Positions 59,878-64,000 of a stretch of DNA of 64,000 nucleotides are shown piece by piece. This DNA is from JABWCE01 sp964617955 (lineage in GTDB: Bacteria > Bacteroidota > Bacteroidia > NS11-12g > UBA9320). The stretch lies in contig CAZTXB010000006.1 of NCBI GenBank assembly GCA_964617955.1, positions 1-64,000 on the forward strand. The letters run 5' to 3'. The notes under the pieces were generated by a model, which saw nothing but the letters and a program-made list of their open reading frames with translations, had not been told where the DNA came from and did not search any database. Positions within the stretch are counted from its first letter, which is position 1. Each line of letters starts with the position of its first letter. The position numbers were made by a program, and so were the translations under genes.

Positions 59878-60903
59878 TTGTCACGACCCATTATACTACC
59901 CTCCGTTAAAAAAATAGACAGCCACGCGCATATCATGCCCGAAAAATGGCCAATACTTTCGGATAAATACGGCTATAAGGGTTTTATTTACCTCGAGGAT
60001 GAACCGGCCACCGATACCAAAAAAATGATGAGGGATGACGGCGTTTTTTTTAGAAGAGTAAGCCGCAATTGCTGGGACCCGGAGGCTATCATTGAAGATA
60101 TGAATCAGCACGGTGAAGACATGAAAGTGCTGTGTACCATTCCGGTTCTTTTCAATTACTGGGCCCAAGCTGAGCACACTCTGGATTGGTGCCAATTTTT
60201 GAATGACCATTTAAATGAGATTCAAAAAAAATATCCTCAGCGATTTTTAGCACTTGGAACACTGCCCATGCAATCGGTGGGACTAGCCATAATGGAGCTT
60301 GAAAGGCTAGCGAATTTAGGATTTTGTGGTGTAGAAATTGGTTCCAACATAGACGGTCTGAATTTGGATGATGAATCGCTGTTTCCATTTTACGAAGCCG
60401 CTGAAGCCTTGAACATGTCCATTTTTGTTCACCCTTGGAACATGATGGGCGAAAAAGAAATGTCAAAATTTTGGCTTCCATGGTTGGTAGGCATGCCTGC
60501 CGAAGAATCCAGATCCATTTGCAGCATGATGTTTGGCGGAATTTTCGACCGATACCCCAAACTTAGGGTGATGTTTGCTCATGGTGGCGGATCGTTTCCC
60601 ATTACCCTTGGGCGAATAGCGCATGGCTGGCAATGTCGCCCCGATCTGGTAAACCTCAATGGCGTTAAAAACCCCAGAGAGTATATGGGTCATTTTTGGG
60701 TAGATGGCATTACCCACGATATTCAGGCCCTGAACTACTGTATCCAAACCTTCGGAATAAATAAAATTGCCTATGGCACCGATTATCCATTTCCTTTAGG
60801 CGATCTTGCACACGGCAAATTCATTGAACAAAGTTCGGATTTTGATACCCACCAAAAAGGGCGTTTGATGAAACATAACGTGCTCGAATTCCTTGGTTTA
60901 TAA
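59878..60903 (+). CDS. 2-amino-3-carboxymuconate-6-semialdehyde decarboxylase (ACMSD)
   Basis: 341 aa amidohydrolase-superfamily enzyme, TTG start. Zinc ligands are DSHAHIMP, FVHPWNMMG, and the Asp in YGTDYPFPLG; MFAHGGGSFP is the family signature. It decarboxylates the product of 3-hydroxyanthranilate dioxygenase, sending kynurenine carbon toward 2-aminomuconate instead of NAD. The dehydrogenase for the next step is encoded at 50847. Confidence 0.93.
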   Translation: MSRPIILPSVKKIDSHAHIMPEKWPILSDKYGYKGFIYLEDEPATDTKKMMRDDGVFFRRVSRNCWDPEAIIEDMNQHGEDMKVLCTIPVLFNYWAQAEHTLDWCQFLNDHLNEIQKKYPQRFLALGTLPMQSVGLAIMELERLANLGFCGVEIGSNIDGLNLDDESLFPFYEAAEALNMSIFVHPWNMMGEKEMSKFWLPWLVGMPAEESRSICSMMFGGIFDRYPKLRVMFAHGGGSFPITLGRIAHGWQCRPDLVNLNGVKNPREYMGHFWVDGITHDIQALNYCIQTFGINKIAYGTDYPFPLGDLAHGKFIEQSSDFDTHQKGRLMKHNVLEFLGL

Positions 60904-60990
60904 GAGCAAACCTTCATCAGCACTCTAATTAATTCCACTTTTCAATTCAAAAATTATGAGAATGTTAATTTTAGGATTTCCTCTATTTCT

Positions 60991-61776
60991 CTAAAATCTC
61001 ACTACAAAATGCTCCTTTTCGGCCCTCGGTTCTAAAAAAACCAATCCCATAAAGAAGAGATCGATGGTGAGACCTACGCTTGGATGTTTTTTTATGCTTG
61101 TCCACGCCTTCCGCATATCGGTTGACCAATTGATATCATCAAAAATAAAAAGCGCATGATGGGAAGCCTTAGCCAAACAAGTCTCAAAATATTCAAGGGT
61201 TGCTTCCAATTGATGGTTGCCGTCGAAAAACACCCAATCCAATTTTGGAAACTTATTGAGAACCAAAGGCAATACTTCCTTAAAAGGTCCTTCCACAACT
61301 TCGATCTTATTTAAATTTAGCCGGTTTAAATTACCCTTGGCCTCCTTGGCAAGCCATGGGTTTCCCTCCATGGTCGTAAATTTGGTATCCTCCTTAAACC
61401 CGGCAGCTTGATAGGCGGCGCTGAATCCCAGGGCTGTGCCAAATTCAAGTGCATGATGCGGTTTTTTCCAGAGGGCTAAACGGTAGAGCAAATTGCAGTA
61501 CTTCACAGATTTTGTGGAGCTTTGGGCAAATCGGCCCAGGCTTGAATTGGAGGTGTTTGAACTTCCAGCACCATAGTCTATGCCTGTTAAAGGTCTGGTA
61601 TCACGGTATACCCGTTTGCGAAGATTTTCAAAGCTTTTGTAATCAAAGGGTTTTTGACTTTTGGCGTAAATTACATTTTTAACGAGGTCGTAAACAAATG
61701 GCGAATGAATGCCATGTAGGTTTGAACTTTTAAAATAATAAATAAGATAATGGATAAACATGCGCATGGAGAACAA
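60991..61776 (-). CDS. Class I SAM-dependent methyltransferase
   Basis: 261 aa. The Rossmann core has ALEFGTALGFSAAYQ (SAM loop), TTMEGNPWLAKEAKGNL and WVFFDGNHQLEATLEYF, then IFDDINWSTDM, as in O-methyltransferase-like enzymes. The N-terminal 90 residues (HYLIYYFKSSNLHGIHSPFV) are a Bacteroidota-type extension. The substrate is unknown. It lies 40 bp downstream of the DUF349 gene on the same strand, probably co-transcribed. Confidence 0.85.
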   Translation of the reverse strand: MFSMRMFIHYLIYYFKSSNLHGIHSPFVYDLVKNVIYAKSQKPFDYKSFENLRKRVYRDTRPLTGIDYGAGSSNTSNSSLGRFAQSSTKSVKYCNLLYRLALWKKPHHALEFGTALGFSAAYQAAGFKEDTKFTTMEGNPWLAKEAKGNLNRLNLNKIEVVEGPFKEVLPLVLNKFPKLDWVFFDGNHQLEATLEYFETCLAKASHHALFIFDDINWSTDMRKAWTSIKKHPSVGLTIDLFFMGLVFLEPRAEKEHFVVRF

Positions 61777-61816
61777 GAGGGCCGTTTTAGCAAAAGGTTT
61801 GGGGAAAGATTTTTTG

Positions 61817-63958
61817 CTAAACCTTGGCTGCTCTCAAGGCGGCCAGTTCTTTATTTAATCCCTCAATCTGTCCGTTCACTTTTGCAATTTTATCCTCTAT
61901 ATCCTTTCTAAATTTATCGGCATTTTTGCTTCGGGCGAAAAACTCAATGTTGTTTTCCCAGGTTTCTATTTCTGATTTCAACCCTTTTATTTTCTCTCTC
62001 AGGCGTCGCTCATCATCGTTTAGCTTTTTATCACCTCCGGGCTGAACAGCAATTTGATGGTAATGTTGTTTGAGATGAGCTTTTTTATAGGCTTCTTTGT
62101 TTTTACGAAACTTCTGGTATATCGTATCCAATAAGGTATGGTATTGATCGCCAAGACTTTTTTTACTTTTAATTGGCACAAATCCTATTTCATTCCACTT
62201 GGCCTGGATATTTCTCAATTCGTTCAATACTTCGTCGCCATCTTCGCTGCTCATCAGTTTATTGAGGTCGTCAATCAATCCTTGTTTTTTGTTAAGGTTT
62301 TCTTGTTCATCTCCTTTAATGCTGTTGAAATGTTCGTTTTTCTTATTAAAAAAGACATCGCATTCCTGTCTGAATTGTTTCCAAAGTTTATGAGAAATGG
62401 CCTCAGGAACAGGTCCTACGGTTTTCCATTCTTCCTGCAATTTTTTAAACTCGGCGGTGGCGTACCTATAATCCTCATGATCCTTGAGCTCAGAGGCTCT
62501 TTTTATGATATCCTCCTTAAGAACAATATTTGCCTTTCTCTCGGTATTGGCTTTCTTAAACTGCTCATTTCGGTTTTTCGAAAAAATGGAAAACTGCTCC
62601 CTGAACTCATGCCAAATGCTTTCATTTTGCGCTTTAGGCACCTGACCAATGGATTTCCACTCCTCCATCAATTTATTTAAGTCTTCGAAGCCGCTTTTCC
62701 AATCGCTCCCCTTCACAGGTATGTGGTTGGCAATGAGCCGCGCCTTTTCAACCAATACTTCCTTGAGTCTGAGATTCTCAATCCTCACCGATTGTATTTC
62801 GTCGAATTGGGCTTTTCTCTGCTTATATATTTCGTCAACTGTGGCCTTAAAACGCGACCAGATTTCTTCGCTGAACTCGCGGGGAACCGGACCTGTATTC
62901 TTAAACTCTTCCTGATATTTGCTCAGCAAAATAAAAGCCCTTTTAAGAGAGGGTTCCTGTTGAAGAGCATCGGTTTTATTGCACAGATCAATTTTTATTC
63001 CCAGATTTTTCTGACGGTCGAGCTCTTTGAGTTCGCGGTTAATGGCTAAATTGTCGTAAAATTTATCCAAATAAAAATGGTAGCGGTCATACAATTCCTG
63101 CAAATTTTGTTTAGGAATTACACGGATGGCCTTCCAGTCGTTTTGAAGCTGTTTCACTTCATTTAAGCTGTCCTTGGTTTCGTCCGACTCGGTAAGTACC
63201 TTTATGCGCTCTATGATGGCATTTTTGGCTTCCAGATTTTTTAATTTTTCATCTTCAATGCGCTTTTTCTCTTCCGCTCTTAAATCCTGTACCAACTTAA
63301 AAGCATCATAGAACACCTGTCTTGAACCATCATCGGTCGGCTCAAAACTCTCCTCTTCGTGGCCGGCCTCAATAAAACTGTTTAATTGGTCCTGGCGCTC
63401 TGATTTTAAAATGTTCTCAAAAAATGGGCGAATATTTTGAAGGCGTTTTACGGCCTCCCTTGGCACCATATTTTTCGGTGCTTCTGTCGCTAATTTTAAC
63501 AATTCACTTTTGGTGTAGGCCGAGTAATCCATATGAATGGATTCCTCCTCATCCATCATTTTGGTCTCTTCATCTTCCTCCTCGTCCTCATGTATCAAAT
63601 CTGCATTTAATTTAACCTCCTGTTTTGCAAAGCCCTCCATTTCTATGGTATTTGTAGAAACTTCGGCGCCGGCACCTTCTTCTGATGGGTCAATTGATGG
63701 TTTTGCTTTGCGTTTGCGGGCGACTGCAGGTTCAGTTTTCGCCGCTTCATTTGCCTTGGATTTCTTATTTTCTAGAGGAAGTTCGGTTTCGGCATCAGTG
63801 CTTGCAACACTTTCTTCAATGACTTGTGAATGATTTTCGCTTTCAGTCTCAGAGTTCACGGACATCTCTTCATTTGGAAGGGATTCCATAGCAGGCGGAT
63901 TCACAACCTCATTTTCTTGGTCCAAAATGACCTCGTGGTTGTTTTCAGGATTTGACAT
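61817..63958 (-). CDS. DUF349-repeat coiled-coil protein
   Basis: 713 aa. An acidic, low-complexity N-terminus (residues 1-150, with EDEEEDEETKMMDEEES) is followed by at least five DUF349 units of about 75 residues, each with the pattern EEWKSIGQVPKAQNESIWHE or EEWKTVGPVPEAISHKLWKQ. A C-terminal coiled coil (RLREKIKGLKSEIETWENNI) ends the protein. The family is common in Bacteroidota; its role is unclear. The start ATG is 43 bp from the window end; the gene is complete. Confidence 0.9.
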   Translation of the reverse strand: MSNPENNHEVILDQENEVVNPPAMESLPNEEMSVNSETESENHSQVIEESVASTDAETELPLENKKSKANEAAKTEPAVARKRKAKPSIDPSEEGAGAEVSTNTIEMEGFAKQEVKLNADLIHEDEEEDEETKMMDEEESIHMDYSAYTKSELLKLATEAPKNMVPREAVKRLQNIRPFFENILKSERQDQLNSFIEAGHEEESFEPTDDGSRQVFYDAFKLVQDLRAEEKKRIEDEKLKNLEAKNAIIERIKVLTESDETKDSLNEVKQLQNDWKAIRVIPKQNLQELYDRYHFYLDKFYDNLAINRELKELDRQKNLGIKIDLCNKTDALQQEPSLKRAFILLSKYQEEFKNTGPVPREFSEEIWSRFKATVDEIYKQRKAQFDEIQSVRIENLRLKEVLVEKARLIANHIPVKGSDWKSGFEDLNKLMEEWKSIGQVPKAQNESIWHEFREQFSIFSKNRNEQFKKANTERKANIVLKEDIIKRASELKDHEDYRYATAEFKKLQEEWKTVGPVPEAISHKLWKQFRQECDVFFNKKNEHFNSIKGDEQENLNKKQGLIDDLNKLMSSEDGDEVLNELRNIQAKWNEIGFVPIKSKKSLGDQYHTLLDTIYQKFRKNKEAYKKAHLKQHYHQIAVQPGGDKKLNDDERRLREKIKGLKSEIETWENNIEFFARSKNADKFRKDIEDKIAKVNGQIEGLNKELAALRAAKV

Positions 63959-64000
63959 TTCGTGGAGATACGGTTATTATTTGTTTTCTATATTTACTAA

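Noticed and set aside
62138..62680. 180-codon frame on the plus strand
   Set aside because: Antisense shadow of the DUF349 repeats, with Phe- and Leu-rich composition typical of reversed coiled-coil codons.
1..64000. tRNA, rRNA, tmRNA, riboswitch or CRISPR array
   Set aside because: I looked through the intergenic regions for cloverleaf arms, conserved rRNA words and regular repeats and saw none. A covariance-model search would be needed to exclude small RNAs.

Overview
The window is one contiguous stretch of an AT-rich Bacteroidota chromosome. Four things point to that phylum. The promoters carry the TAnnTTTG -7 element. Two proteins have type IX secretion sorting tails (19293-20579 and the remnant at 57807-58586), and one is a PorP/SprF-type protein (20844-22781). 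MraY and AsnS have insertions that I recall as typical of the phylum. Shine-Dalgarno sequences are scarce. The genus cannot be fixed from sequence alone; an uncultured lineage is plausible. I saw no rRNA, tRNA, CRISPR array or prophage.

Layout. 1-5 kb is an accessory pocket: gltX, a ParE-type toxin-antitoxin (TA) pair, a beta-barrel protein, a MntA/HepT (MNT/HEPN) TA pair and an HsdR-N-like protein. 5-28 kb is mostly housekeeping: holA, rdgB, a DUF4143 ATPase behind a palindrome array, gpmI, a phosphopantetheinyl transferase with an SDR enzyme, a VOC protein, an NtrC-like regulator, folA, asnS, rpoN, a PAP2-like membrane protein, a PaaG-like isomerase, a secreted metalloprotease, a PorP-TSP3-SPOR fusion with a LytTR regulator, rluD, a sugar-phosphate isomerase, a PHP phosphatase and dnaX. 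29-30.3 kb is a repeat pocket: a REP-associated Y1 transposase between REP-like palindromes, then debris of another element. 30.3-35.4 kb holds methylmalonyl-CoA epimerase, iscS-iscU-iscA and a TPR adenylate cyclase. 35.7-50.7 kb is a compact division and cell-wall (dcw) cluster: mraZ-rsmH-ftsL-ftsI-murE-mraY-murD-ftsW-murG-murC-ftsQ-ftsA-ftsZ. 50.8-64 kb mixes cmk, a VapBC pair, tag, a DUF349 protein and three genes of the 2-aminomuconate branch of kynurenine degradation (AMSDH, 3-HAO, ACMSD).

Most notable. Within the first 5 kb, two unrelated TA modules each sit between long (113-150 bp), about 95% identical direct repeats. Each repeat is a duplicated end of the neighbouring cellular gene: the promoter plus first 28 codons of gltX in one case, the last codons of the HsdR-N-like gene in the other. 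The host gene stays intact both times. This is the signature of insertion with long target duplication, or a related copy-in mechanism, and suggests a shared way for small TA cassettes to lodge beside genes without breaking them.

Other points of interest are six genes whose -7 element lies 4-5 nt from the ATG (probably leaderless mRNAs), a cmk whose P-loop lies upstream of every ordinary start codon, a DnaX without its zinc-binding cysteines, and an NtrC-like regulator with GSTTGA in place of GAFTGA.
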